Part shown: in pieces, positions 27,962-36,033 of the stretch
Layout: every line of letters starts with the position of its first letter
Numbering within the stretch: the stretch's first letter is position 1
Assembly: GCA_022447585.1 (NCBI GenBank)
Contig: JAKVAR010000001.1
Span: 62,001-126,000 of the forward strand
Reading direction: 5' to 3'
Source of the DNA: Crocinitomicaceae bacterium
GTDB taxonomy: Bacteria > Bacteroidota > Bacteroidia > Flavobacteriales_D > Crocinitomicaceae
DNA length: 64,000 bases
Notes under the pieces: model-generated
Database searches by the model: none
What the model was told of the DNA's origin: nothing
The model's input: the letters and a program-made list of their open reading frames with translations, nothing else
Translations under genes and position numbers: made by a program

Positions 27962-29125
27962 TCAAATCATTATTCGAAAACTTTTAATACCTGAAATGGT
28001 TGAAACATTAACAAAATAGACTCCTTTACTAAAATCGGTGGTAGAAATATTATGTTCAGTGCCACAGTATAATACTTTACCACTCATATCAAACACTTGA
28101 ATTTCACTAATCATTTCATCTGAAGAGATAACGATATCTTCGTCGTTCAGATACACAAAAGTTGCATTCAGATTACAGTGTGCCATAATAACTTTAGAAT
28201 ATTCAATAGCCCCGTCAAAGTCTACCTGTTTTAAACGAAAGTAACCTTTATTATATCGGTTATCAACGGTAAACTGATAGGATTGTAAAACTGTTGAATT
28301 CCCAAGGCCGTCAACAATTCCGATGGATTCATAACTTATTCCGTCTTCGGTAAATTCTATTTCAAAATAATCGTTATTCAGTTCACTTTCTGTAGCCCAT
28401 GTTAATATTGGCCGATCCTGATTACATTGCACTTCAAAAGAAGAAAGTTCAACCGGTAAAGGATTTGATGGCACAAAAGCTGACATATCATCTAAACCAA
28501 CTGCATATAGTCGTTGCCATCCTGACGGCAAACCTAAAGCATAAACATCTATCCATTTAATTCTCCATTGAATTTGTGTGTAAGCTGAAGAAGGAGTAAC
28601 TGTTCCAGAGTATTGTTGCCAATCACAATGTGGTATAGCGCCAGAATCCCATAATAGCTCATCCATTCCGCAAGCATTTGTCCCAAATAACTCCAATTCA
28701 ACATCACAATACTGTTTTTCATAGGAGTTTCCATTTATAGCACAAGCCCCATTTCCTCTTTTCATACTTGATAGATCAATACTAAAATCATAAGCTTGCC
28801 CTGCAATAAATGGAGTGGATAAATCGGCAGAAATCGACTCTGTGGCCGGTACACTGTTTGTTGCAAAAAGCATAAATGCATAATAATCCAAATGATTAGA
28901 AGCTTTGTTTACTCCCCATAGACCATCACCATACATAATGTCTGGTGTACCAGTTCCGCATCTGTACCATTGCCAATAATTATAAGTTGCTCCAGAAACA
29001 GAACCAGTTCCTCCATTGAGCCGTTCGAATGAAGGATTGGGAACGGTTATAGTTACTTGAGCATTCAATTGAACACCCACTAAAATTACCACCAGTAAGA
29101 TTACAAATCGATTAAAACTATGCAT
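27962..29125 (-). CDS. Secreted T9SS protein, shorter paralogue of the 29399 gene
   Basis: 387 residues. Signal peptide about 1-22. Residues about 23-225 are a domain shared with the neighbouring gene at 29399-31897 (VTITVPNPSFER, ATYNYWQWYRC, GDGLWGVNK, SMKRGNGACAINGNSYE, LWDSG, HCDWQQYSGTVTPS, DVYALGLPSGWQRLYAVG), with conserved Trp and Cys suggesting a jelly-roll binding domain. Then comes the LPVELSSFEVQ linker module with FRLKQVDFDGAIEYSK, and a C-terminal type A sorting region ending KSFRIMI. The upstream region is also duplicated, so the pair arose by tandem duplication. Ligand unknown. Confidence 0.85.
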   Translation of the reverse strand: MHSFNRFVILLVVILVGVQLNAQVTITVPNPSFERLNGGTGSVSGATYNYWQWYRCGTGTPDIMYGDGLWGVNKASNHLDYYAFMLFATNSVPATESISADLSTPFIAGQAYDFSIDLSSMKRGNGACAINGNSYEKQYCDVELELFGTNACGMDELLWDSGAIPHCDWQQYSGTVTPSSAYTQIQWRIKWIDVYALGLPSGWQRLYAVGLDDMSAFVPSNPLPVELSSFEVQCNQDRPILTWATESELNNDYFEIEFTEDGISYESIGIVDGLGNSTVLQSYQFTVDNRYNKGYFRLKQVDFDGAIEYSKVIMAHCNLNATFVYLNDEDIVISSDEMISEIQVFDMSGKVLYCGTEHNISTTDFSKGVYFVNVSTISGIKSFRIMI

Positions 29126-29193
29126 ATCTGTTTCATTTTGTCGTTTCTCGATACAATAATCATAAATGCATATTATACGTTCTAATTTGCACT

Positions 29194-29212
29194 TACTACA
29201 AACCTACTACAA
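29194..29212 (-). promoter_or_regulatory. Phased direct repeats TACTACAA, candidate operator
   Basis: TACTACAA occurs at 29194-29201 and 29205-29212, 11 bases apart start to start, beginning 69 bases upstream of the ATG at 29125. The same pair at the same distance lies upstream of the paralogue (31966-31984). About one helical turn of spacing suits a dimer binding one face of the DNA. Confidence 0.5.
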
Positions 29213-29398
29213 CTCGAAAAAGATTCTATATTTACTATACACCCGTCTTGAAAAACAAGGTTTAATATCACCTCTTACAAAATCCAATTTAATCTCTAAG
29301 TTTAAAGCAATTCAACCTATGGCTGCCTGATAAAAAGTAAATGGAACATATAATTTCACTCTTGATAAAAATTCTTTAATTCTCTATTTAAACATTAC

Positions 29399-31897
29399 CT
29401 AACGTAGCAAATTAACATGCCCCATCAATTCAACCCTATTATCTACATCAAGTTGTTTAAACTCTATACGCCATATATAAGTGCCACCTTGGACTATTTT
29501 ATTAGCATAAGTACCGTCCCATCCAACTTCGGCATTATGAGATTCAAATATGACTTCTCCCCACCTATTGAAAATCATCATGTGAAAATCAAATGGATCA
29601 AAGCCAGATGAGAATACAGGCTGAAAAATTTGGTTATAGCTATCACCATCTGGCGTAAAAGAATTTGGAACATAATAGATTAATTCAACTGGTTCCGGGC
29701 ATGATTCTAAAACAATAACGTCAACCGATGCATTGTCTACACATTCACCATCCATATCATATGTAATAACATGTGTTCCCTGACCTGCATCCTGTACAGA
29801 GAAAAAACCTGTGTATTCATCAATACCTGGACCTGCCCAATACCCACCAGAAGGATGAGCCGACAAATAGAAACCAGGGTCATCTGGACAATATTCTGAC
29901 ACCAAATCAATACTTAAATTCGATTCAGGTAAAACTTCAATAGTTGTGCTTTGGGAGTCTCCACAAGGACCATCAATGGTATAGGTTACAGTCCATATAC
30001 CTACCCCAACAACTCCTGGATCAAACGTTCCATTAATTGAATTTATTATTCCATAACCACTCCATTCTCCCCCTGCGGAGGCGGCGGATAAGTTTATTGG
30101 AATATCACTTTCACATAAAACAGGCACTAATTCTATGGAAGCGTTGCCATTTAAAGAGGTGCTCAATACAGTCACTACAATGCTGTCGCAGCTATTAGTT
30201 GATTGCAAAGTATCATAATAAGTACCTGCCTGTGTTTGGTAATTCCCTTCTAGAAACACACTATCTCCTTCACAGATAATTAATGACATATTATAAATAA
30301 ATGGTGATAATAAACTAAGCGTTGTTATCGTAACACTATCGCAAGAACTTAAAGATTGGACTGTATCATAATAAATACCTGCCTGTGTTTGATAAGCTCC
30401 TGCTACAAATAAACTATCTCCAGCACAGAGATCAACTGATAAATTATTAGTAAATACTGAAAGGAAGTTAAGTGTTGTTATCGTAACACTATCACAAGAG
30501 CTTAAAGATTGAACTGTATCATAATAAATACCTGCCTGTGTTTGATAAGCTCCTGCCACAAATAAACTATCTCCAGCACAAAGATCAACTGTTACATTAT
30601 TAATAAATGCTGAAAGGAAGTTAAGCGTTGTTATCGTAACACTATCACAAGAACCTGCAAGCTGGATGGTATCATGATAAGTGCCCGCTATTGTTTGGTA
30701 AGCTCCTCCTAAGAACACACTATCTCCATCGCAAATATCCATAGAGGTAATGGCTAAATATGCAGGCAAAACATTAAGTGTTGTACTAATGATGCTATCA
30801 CATCCACTAATTGATTGCAACGTATCATTATAAATTCCTGCTATTGTTTGATAAACACCGCCAATCAATACACTATCTCCAGCACAGACATTTACTGTTG
30901 CATTGCTGTTGTATGCTGCTGAAACATTAAGTGTTACGTTAATTATACTATCACAAGAGCCAACAGACTGTAAGGTATCGCTGTAAACTCCTGCTATTGT
31001 TTGATAAGCACCGCCAATCAATGCACTATCTCCAGCACATATATTTACTGTTGTATTGCTGTTGAATGCTGGCAAAACATTAACTATTGTACTAATTATA
31101 CTATCGCACCCAGCTACCGTTTGTAAAGTATCATTATAAATTCCAGAAAGGGTTTGGTAAGCTCCCGCAGCAAAAACACTATCTCCAGCACACAACTGAA
31201 CATCAAACGTTTCAAGAGGAACTGAAGCATTTAAAGGAACAATAGAACTCATATTATCTACCCCGACGCCAAACATTCTATGCCAACCTATTGGCAGGCC
31301 TAAAGCATAAATGTCAACCATTTTGGGTCTCCAATGAATTTGTGAATACGCAGCACTTGGACTAAAAGTCACAGTATATTGCTGCCAATCGCAGTGATCT
31401 ATATTTCCAGATTCCCACAAAAGCTCTTCAAAACCACAAGAATTTGTTCCATACAGCTCCAATTCAATATCCCAATAATTGTGTTCGTAAGAATTCCCAT
31501 TGAGAGCACAAGCTCCCGATCCTCTTTTCATATTAGATAAATAGATCGTAAATTGATAGGTATTGCAAGGAACAAAAGGGGTGGATAAATCAGCAGCAAT
31601 GCTTTCAAATTGATTGGTATCTGGAAAGGTTGCTAACATAAAACCATAATAGCCCAAATGTTGTGCAGGTTTGTTTACCCCCCACAGACCATCCCCGGCC
31701 ATCATATCAGCAGTCCCTTGGGGGTTACACCTATACCATTGCCAATAATTGTAGTTCGCACCTTGAACCGAACCGTTTCCCCAACCGATTGTGCGCTCAA
31801 AAGAGGGATTTGGAACAGTTATAGTTACTTGAGCAGTCAATTGGATACTCATAATAAGCATCGCTGTCAAGTTTACAAATCGATTAAAACCATTCAT
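29399..31897 (-). CDS. Large surface protein with seven 51-residue repeats and type B (CHU_C) sorting domain
   Basis: 832 residues. Signal peptide about 1-22. Residues about 23-225 are homologous to the N-terminus of the 27962 gene product. Residues about 236-592 are seven tandem units of 51 residues beginning CAGDSVFxxGAYQT and containing DTLQSxxxCDSI, each with two Cys that could form a disulfide. Two Ig-like units follow (VGIWTVTYTIDGPCG and GTHVITYDMDGEC). The end is the gliding-motility-associated domain YYVPNSFTPDGDSYNQIFQP, then FHMMIFNRWGEVIFES and WDGTYANKIVQGGTYIWRI, a type B T9SS signal, not type A as in the paralogue. Probable adhesin or anchored surface fibre. Confidence 0.88.
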   Translation of the reverse strand: MNGFNRFVNLTAMLIMSIQLTAQVTITVPNPSFERTIGWGNGSVQGANYNYWQWYRCNPQGTADMMAGDGLWGVNKPAQHLGYYGFMLATFPDTNQFESIAADLSTPFVPCNTYQFTIYLSNMKRGSGACALNGNSYEHNYWDIELELYGTNSCGFEELLWESGNIDHCDWQQYTVTFSPSAAYSQIHWRPKMVDIYALGLPIGWHRMFGVGVDNMSSIVPLNASVPLETFDVQLCAGDSVFAAGAYQTLSGIYNDTLQTVAGCDSIISTIVNVLPAFNSNTTVNICAGDSALIGGAYQTIAGVYSDTLQSVGSCDSIINVTLNVSAAYNSNATVNVCAGDSVLIGGVYQTIAGIYNDTLQSISGCDSIISTTLNVLPAYLAITSMDICDGDSVFLGGAYQTIAGTYHDTIQLAGSCDSVTITTLNFLSAFINNVTVDLCAGDSLFVAGAYQTQAGIYYDTVQSLSSCDSVTITTLNFLSVFTNNLSVDLCAGDSLFVAGAYQTQAGIYYDTVQSLSSCDSVTITTLSLLSPFIYNMSLIICEGDSVFLEGNYQTQAGTYYDTLQSTNSCDSIVVTVLSTSLNGNASIELVPVLCESDIPINLSAASAGGEWSGYGIINSINGTFDPGVVGVGIWTVTYTIDGPCGDSQSTTIEVLPESNLSIDLVSEYCPDDPGFYLSAHPSGGYWAGPGIDEYTGFFSVQDAGQGTHVITYDMDGECVDNASVDVIVLESCPEPVELIYYVPNSFTPDGDSYNQIFQPVFSSGFDPFDFHMMIFNRWGEVIFESHNAEVGWDGTYANKIVQGGTYIWRIEFKQLDVDNRVELMGHVNLLR
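30122..31192. repeat. Seven tandem copies of a 153-bp unit
   Basis: Counted from the translated repeats, the array has seven 153-base units starting at the first CAGDS codon (31192, minus strand). Units 5 and 6 (about 30275-30580) are almost identical in DNA, while units 1 and 7 are the most diverged, so copies in the middle were duplicated recently. Confidence 0.85.
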
Positions 31898-31965
31898 GTA
31901 TGTATCATTTTGTCGTTTCTTAACACAATGATCATAAATACTTCCTATCCATTCTAAATTGAAAC

Positions 31966-32005
31966 TACTACAATCCTACTACAGTCAACACAAAAGACAC
32001 TACAG
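31966..32005. promoter_or_regulatory. Phased direct repeats TACTACA, candidate operator between divergent genes
   Basis: TACTACAA at 31966-31973, TACTACAG at 31977-31984 and CACTACAG at 31998-32005, that is, spacings of 11 and 21 bases. They begin 69 bases upstream of the surface protein start (31897) and end 62 bases before the divergent regulator gene at 32067. The first two sites match the pair upstream of the paralogue at 29194-29212. The regulator next door is the natural candidate to bind here, but that is inference. Confidence 0.5.
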
Positions 32006-32066
32006 TCCTTATACAATAGCTTCTATTTCCCTATTTTAGCAGGAATAGAAACTTAAGTCGCATCAC

Positions 32067-33617
32067 ATGATCCAAAAAGTAATCATTATCGTCTTTTCAT
32101 TTTTGGCATTCCAAAATTCATTTTTTTCCCAATGTAATCTTGAAAAACTAAGGGATCTAGCTTTTGACAATCCTAAAAAATCACTTTTGGAAATAAAGAA
32201 GATTGAGCACAATCCAAAACGCTGCCCCAATATAGATCAAGACAATTTTTTGTTGATAAAAGCACATGCCTATTACTTTACATTCAATCTCGATTCTTCC
32301 TATTACTATAGATCTTTGGTTTATCAACAAACGAGCAATGAGAATCATCGGATAGCAGCATTATCGGGAATGGCTCAGATCCATTCATTTTGGGGGGATC
32401 ATACCAAGGCCGTTAAAATGCTTGAAAAAGAGTTAAAAAAGGGATCACTAACAGAATTAAACAAACAAGAAATCTATAATCCACTTTGTCGCGCTTTATT
32501 CGGCTTAGAACATTTCGAAAAAGCGCTTCCATATCTTAAAAAATCATTGAATTACGCGGAAAGGAAAAAAGACACAATAAACGTAATTGGACACCTCAAC
32601 AATATTGGTAACTGTTACTATGAAATGGGAGAATTGGATTCAGCATTAACAACGCTATTATATGCCACAGAACTAAATTCTAGATCTAGTAATACACAAA
32701 ATGATATCGCACTTACAATGAGTATGGCAATGATAAAACATGCCATGAATCCGACAGAAGAACACCTCAACATTTTCAAGGATGCATTCAGAATGACCAT
32801 TAAGAGGAAGTGGTATCACTATGCGGAGGAAGCAGCTGATTATATTCATGAACATTATAAGTCAAATGAGCAAATGGATTCCGCTTATCTCTATCTCAAT
32901 CTAACACATCAATTAAATGACAGTCTAGATGGTGATTTACGCAGACTTCAAGCTATAGAGCACAAAATAGATTTCGAGCAAGAACGTTATAACCTACTAT
33001 CAGAAAAGCGGGAGAAAGAATCTCAACTGCACAAAGCGCAATTAGTGAGTGCTAAGCGTATGCGCTATTTACTCATTACCCTTCTCGGACTGGTTATTGT
33101 GCTATGGGGCGCATTAATACTAAGAAAACGATCAAAACTCAAACAAAAAGCACTGCTTCTTGAACAAAAAATAATGAGCGATAAGCTCAGTGAAAAGGAA
33201 CAAAAATTACTTTCTTCTATGCTTTCTATCGCAGGAAACTCAAAATACATTGACGAGTTAAAAGAAAGTATTGACTCTATTTCCACAATAACTGAAACAG
33301 AAAAAGTGGACAAAATAAAGCGAGATTTAAAGAATATTGAACGCTTTGATAGTGCATGGAAAAGTGTTCGCATTCAAATGGAAAATGCGTACCCAAAATT
33401 CATTGAAGAGTTGGAAATAAAACACCCTGGTTTAAGCGATCAAGACATTCAGCTTTGCACGTTCATCAAGTTAAGAATGAATACAAATGATATTTCAACA
33501 TTGCTAAATCTTCAAAAAAGGACTATTCAAACAAAGAAATACAGGTTAAAAAAACGGTTAAAAATAACCGAGGATCTTTCAGCTTATATTTGCAGAATAG
33601 GAAATGAACACAAATAA
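32067..33617 (+). CDS. TPR / transmembrane / HTH regulator
   Basis: 516 residues. A signal peptide (about 1-22, ending FFSQ) leads to about 300 residues of periplasmic tetratricopeptide repeats (for example INVIGHLNNIGNCYYEMGEL). A membrane helix follows (MRYLLITLLGLVIVLWGALI, about residues 332-351), then a cytoplasmic coiled coil, and at the end a helix-turn-helix region (LSDQDIQLCTFIKLRMNTND, then ISTLLNLQKRTIQTKKYRL), similar to the LuxR-like output of this Bacteroidota family. It is a one-protein signalling design: sensing outside, DNA binding inside. It is divergent from the large surface protein, and direct repeats lie in the gap. The signal is unknown. Confidence 0.85.
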   Translation: MIQKVIIIVFSFLAFQNSFFSQCNLEKLRDLAFDNPKKSLLEIKKIEHNPKRCPNIDQDNFLLIKAHAYYFTFNLDSSYYYRSLVYQQTSNENHRIAALSGMAQIHSFWGDHTKAVKMLEKELKKGSLTELNKQEIYNPLCRALFGLEHFEKALPYLKKSLNYAERKKDTINVIGHLNNIGNCYYEMGELDSALTTLLYATELNSRSSNTQNDIALTMSMAMIKHAMNPTEEHLNIFKDAFRMTIKRKWYHYAEEAADYIHEHYKSNEQMDSAYLYLNLTHQLNDSLDGDLRRLQAIEHKIDFEQERYNLLSEKREKESQLHKAQLVSAKRMRYLLITLLGLVIVLWGALILRKRSKLKQKALLLEQKIMSDKLSEKEQKLLSSMLSIAGNSKYIDELKESIDSISTITETEKVDKIKRDLKNIERFDSAWKSVRIQMENAYPKFIEELEIKHPGLSDQDIQLCTFIKLRMNTNDISTLLNLQKRTIQTKKYRLKKRLKITEDLSAYICRIGNEHK

Positions 33618-33926
33618 TATTGTCATACCTGAATTAAACCTTGCTACCAATTCAATGTCTAATTCATGAAAATTGATGGCAATGACTAAATCTTCGGGTA
33701 ATTTTCACTCCTTTGTGGTATTTTTAAATATTAGACTCAACAATTTATCTAACCGAGCAAGAAATAGAAGTGGACCTTAGAATAAGGCCTACAAGGGTCT
33801 AAATACAATAGAAGTATATTAAATGATAATATTCTTAATTAATATAAAACATTCCTATTTTTCGAGAAACAAATATGGTTAACAACATTAATGCTCCCAA
33901 AGCAAAACCTCTAATATAAAATATGG

Positions 33927-34386
33927 ATGTATGCAATTTTATTAACAAGCTTTTTTATTATTGTTTCTGATTTTGGATTGTCCCAAATGGAAAACTATTA
34001 ACTAAAGACTAATTACAAACATTTAAATAATCTTAAATTTTATGCTATCACCTATAAAAGTGACATTTCAATTATCAAAGGAATAACGGTGCCCAAAAAA
34101 AAGGAAAGTGTTTTCTCTTTAGTGATTTTCAATAGAGGAGATGATGCAAATTTCACCGAATAAGATGTCTCCTCATTAATATATTTCATAACTAAAGTAG
34201 CAGAACAAGATGAGTATGAAAAAAAGATATAAATGATGCTTTGTGTCTAACTAAAACAACAATAGGGGTTCCTCAGACTGAATCTATTAGAATTCGAATG
34301 TTTGGTAAAATAAAAACAGCTATCGTCAGAAATGCCCCCTCAAATTCATTTGATAGAGCATTCTTAAAAAAAATACAGTATGGATA
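33927..34386 (+). pseudogene. Decayed secreted alpha/beta hydrolase (S9-like)
   Basis: Read across frames, the region still spells a secreted hydrolase of the prolyl-oligopeptidase-like type: a signal peptide starting at the ATG 33927 (MYAILLTSFFIIVSDFGLSQ), then LNNLKFYAITYKSDISIIKG, VPKKKESVFSLVIFNRGDD, then after a frame break VAEQDEYEKKI, NDALCLTKTTIGVPQTESIR, IRMFG and KIKTAIVRNAPSNSFD. In intact members MFG is followed by the GxSxG nucleophile segment, which is deleted here. In-frame stops are at 33999-34001 and 34161-34163, and the last frame stops at 34384-34386, inside the start of the permease gene. The bases 33618-33926 show nothing recognisable. Confidence 0.7.
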
Positions 34387-35654
34387 AAAAAATCGGATTA
34401 AAAGAAGCTATTTCTATCGGAATTGGTGGAATGGTTGGCGGGGGAATTTTTGCAGTTCTTGGACTTGCTGTATCGCTTGCAAAAGGAGGAACACCAATAG
34501 CATTTTTGTTTGCTGGTATTTTAGCATTAATAACCTCATACAGCTACATTAAATTATCACAAAAATACCCTGACAGAGGAGGAACTGTTAAATTTATCAA
34601 CCAAGGTTTCGGAAAAACAATCTTTAGCGGTGCAGTTAACAATCTACTATGGATAAGTTATATAATTATGCTCTCCCTTTATGCTTCGGCATTTGGTTCT
34701 TACGCACCAAATCTACTTCCGCTAACTCAGAGTAAAAGTATTGATTCTCATATTTATTCAAGTGCAATAATTGTTCTAGCAACAGCAATAAATTATTACA
34801 GTATTGCTGCTGTTGCCAAAATAGAGTCTTATGCAGTAGTGATCAAACTAGTAATTTTGATTTCTTTTGTTTTCGTTGGAGCTTACGGATTAATTGGAAA
34901 TCCAAATGTTGCTCAACTTGCAGTATCAAATTGGGAAGCTCCAATTAAATTATTTGCAGGGGGCATGGTGATCTTTGTAGCTTATGAAGGATTTGAACTT
35001 ATTGCAAACGCAGCACCAGATATAGCTAATCCAGAAAAGAATATCCCAAGGGCTTATTATTACTCTGTAATTTTCGTTATTGTACTCTACATCATTATTG
35101 CTTTAGTAACCGTGGGCTCTATTCCTTTTTCTGAAATTGCAAAAGCTGAAGATTATGTATTGGCAGAAGCAGCAAAACCAATTTTAGGTAAAATTGGTTT
35201 TTCAATTATAACTGTTGCAGCTTTAATTTCAACTTTTTCAGCTATCAACGCATCACTTTATGGAGGAAGCAAAGTAAATTATGAAATAGCGCAGGATGAT
35301 GAATTGCCACACCACTTTTTAGCAAAAATATGGGGCCAACCAATAGGCTTAATGATCACAGCAGTAGCAACTCTAATACTAGTAAACCTGCTTAAATTAG
35401 AAAGTATATCAACCGCAGGAAGCATTGGTTTTTTAATCATTTTTGGTATTGTGAACCTCGTTGGATATCGACTATCAAAAGAAACGGGTAGCAGTAAAAC
35501 AATACCAATGATAGGTTTTATCTTATCTATTATTGCTTCAATCATTTTAATCAATCAACAATACAATTCAAACACCATTGGCGTTTTGATCTCAATAGGA
35601 ATTATTGGCTTTTGTTTCCTAATTGAGTGGGTTTATAAAAAAACTGAAAAGTAA
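34380..35654 (+). CDS. APC-family amino acid/amine permease
   Basis: 424 residues, about 12 membrane helices. The first helix has the family motif GIGGMVGGGIFAVLGLAVSL, and the sixth region carries GGMVIFVAYEGFELIANAAPDIANPEKNIPRA-type sequence (FVAYEGFE, then PEKNIPRAYYYS), the typical APC loop. Substrate not predictable; the closest style is the group of amino-acid transporters of about 420-430 residues. The start ATG (34380) overlaps the end of a hydrolase pseudogene. It is likely transcribed alone, because the decayed gene upstream no longer makes a product. Confidence 0.87.
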   Translation: MDKKIGLKEAISIGIGGMVGGGIFAVLGLAVSLAKGGTPIAFLFAGILALITSYSYIKLSQKYPDRGGTVKFINQGFGKTIFSGAVNNLLWISYIIMLSLYASAFGSYAPNLLPLTQSKSIDSHIYSSAIIVLATAINYYSIAAVAKIESYAVVIKLVILISFVFVGAYGLIGNPNVAQLAVSNWEAPIKLFAGGMVIFVAYEGFELIANAAPDIANPEKNIPRAYYYSVIFVIVLYIIIALVTVGSIPFSEIAKAEDYVLAEAAKPILGKIGFSIITVAALISTFSAINASLYGGSKVNYEIAQDDELPHHFLAKIWGQPIGLMITAVATLILVNLLKLESISTAGSIGFLIIFGIVNLVGYRLSKETGSSKTIPMIGFILSIIASIILINQQYNSNTIGVLISIGIIGFCFLIEWVYKKTEK

Positions 35655-36033
35655 AATATTTTTCCGATACAAATTTCATCAGAAGTGATAGTCATTGTAT
35701 AACGGTCCAATATACTTCACTAATATAAAACATATTAGGCCAGACTATCGCACTAAATATAAAGAATCAAAATACTAATGCCTTTTCAATGGAACTTTGA
35801 CCAAAGCACATGCAAGAAAAATTACTCCCGCACCTAAAATTGCTATCCAACTTAAGTGCTCATTGTACCTCCCCCTCTAAAAACCTCTAACACTCAAAAA
35901 TAAAACCCTTTTTAAACGATGATAATTTACTATCGGTTACAATGGTGAAAGTCTAATTACAAAATTATGGATCAACCAAACGATTAACAATTCAAATAGA
36001 ATTCTTACTTTTCCTTTAAAAACTAAAGCAAAG
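35655..36033 (-). pseudogene. Gap with an EamA-like C-terminal remnant at about 35775-35870
   Basis: Most of the gap has no gene. On the minus strand, 35775-35870 reads NEHLSWIAILGAGVIFLACA then LVKVPLKRH and a stop, which resembles the last membrane helix and tail of an EamA/DMT transporter. The frame closes upstream within a few codons (a stop appears at about 35881), so only a fragment remains. The match is short, so confidence is low. Confidence 0.3.

Noticed and set aside
34300-34386. The KIKTAIVRNAPSN fragment considered as the start of a dimethylarginine dimethylaminohydrolase
   Set aside because: The upstream parts (signal peptide, IFNRGDD, LTKTTIGVPQTESIRIRMFG) fit the alpha/beta hydrolase core in the right order, so the hydrolase pseudogene reading explains more.
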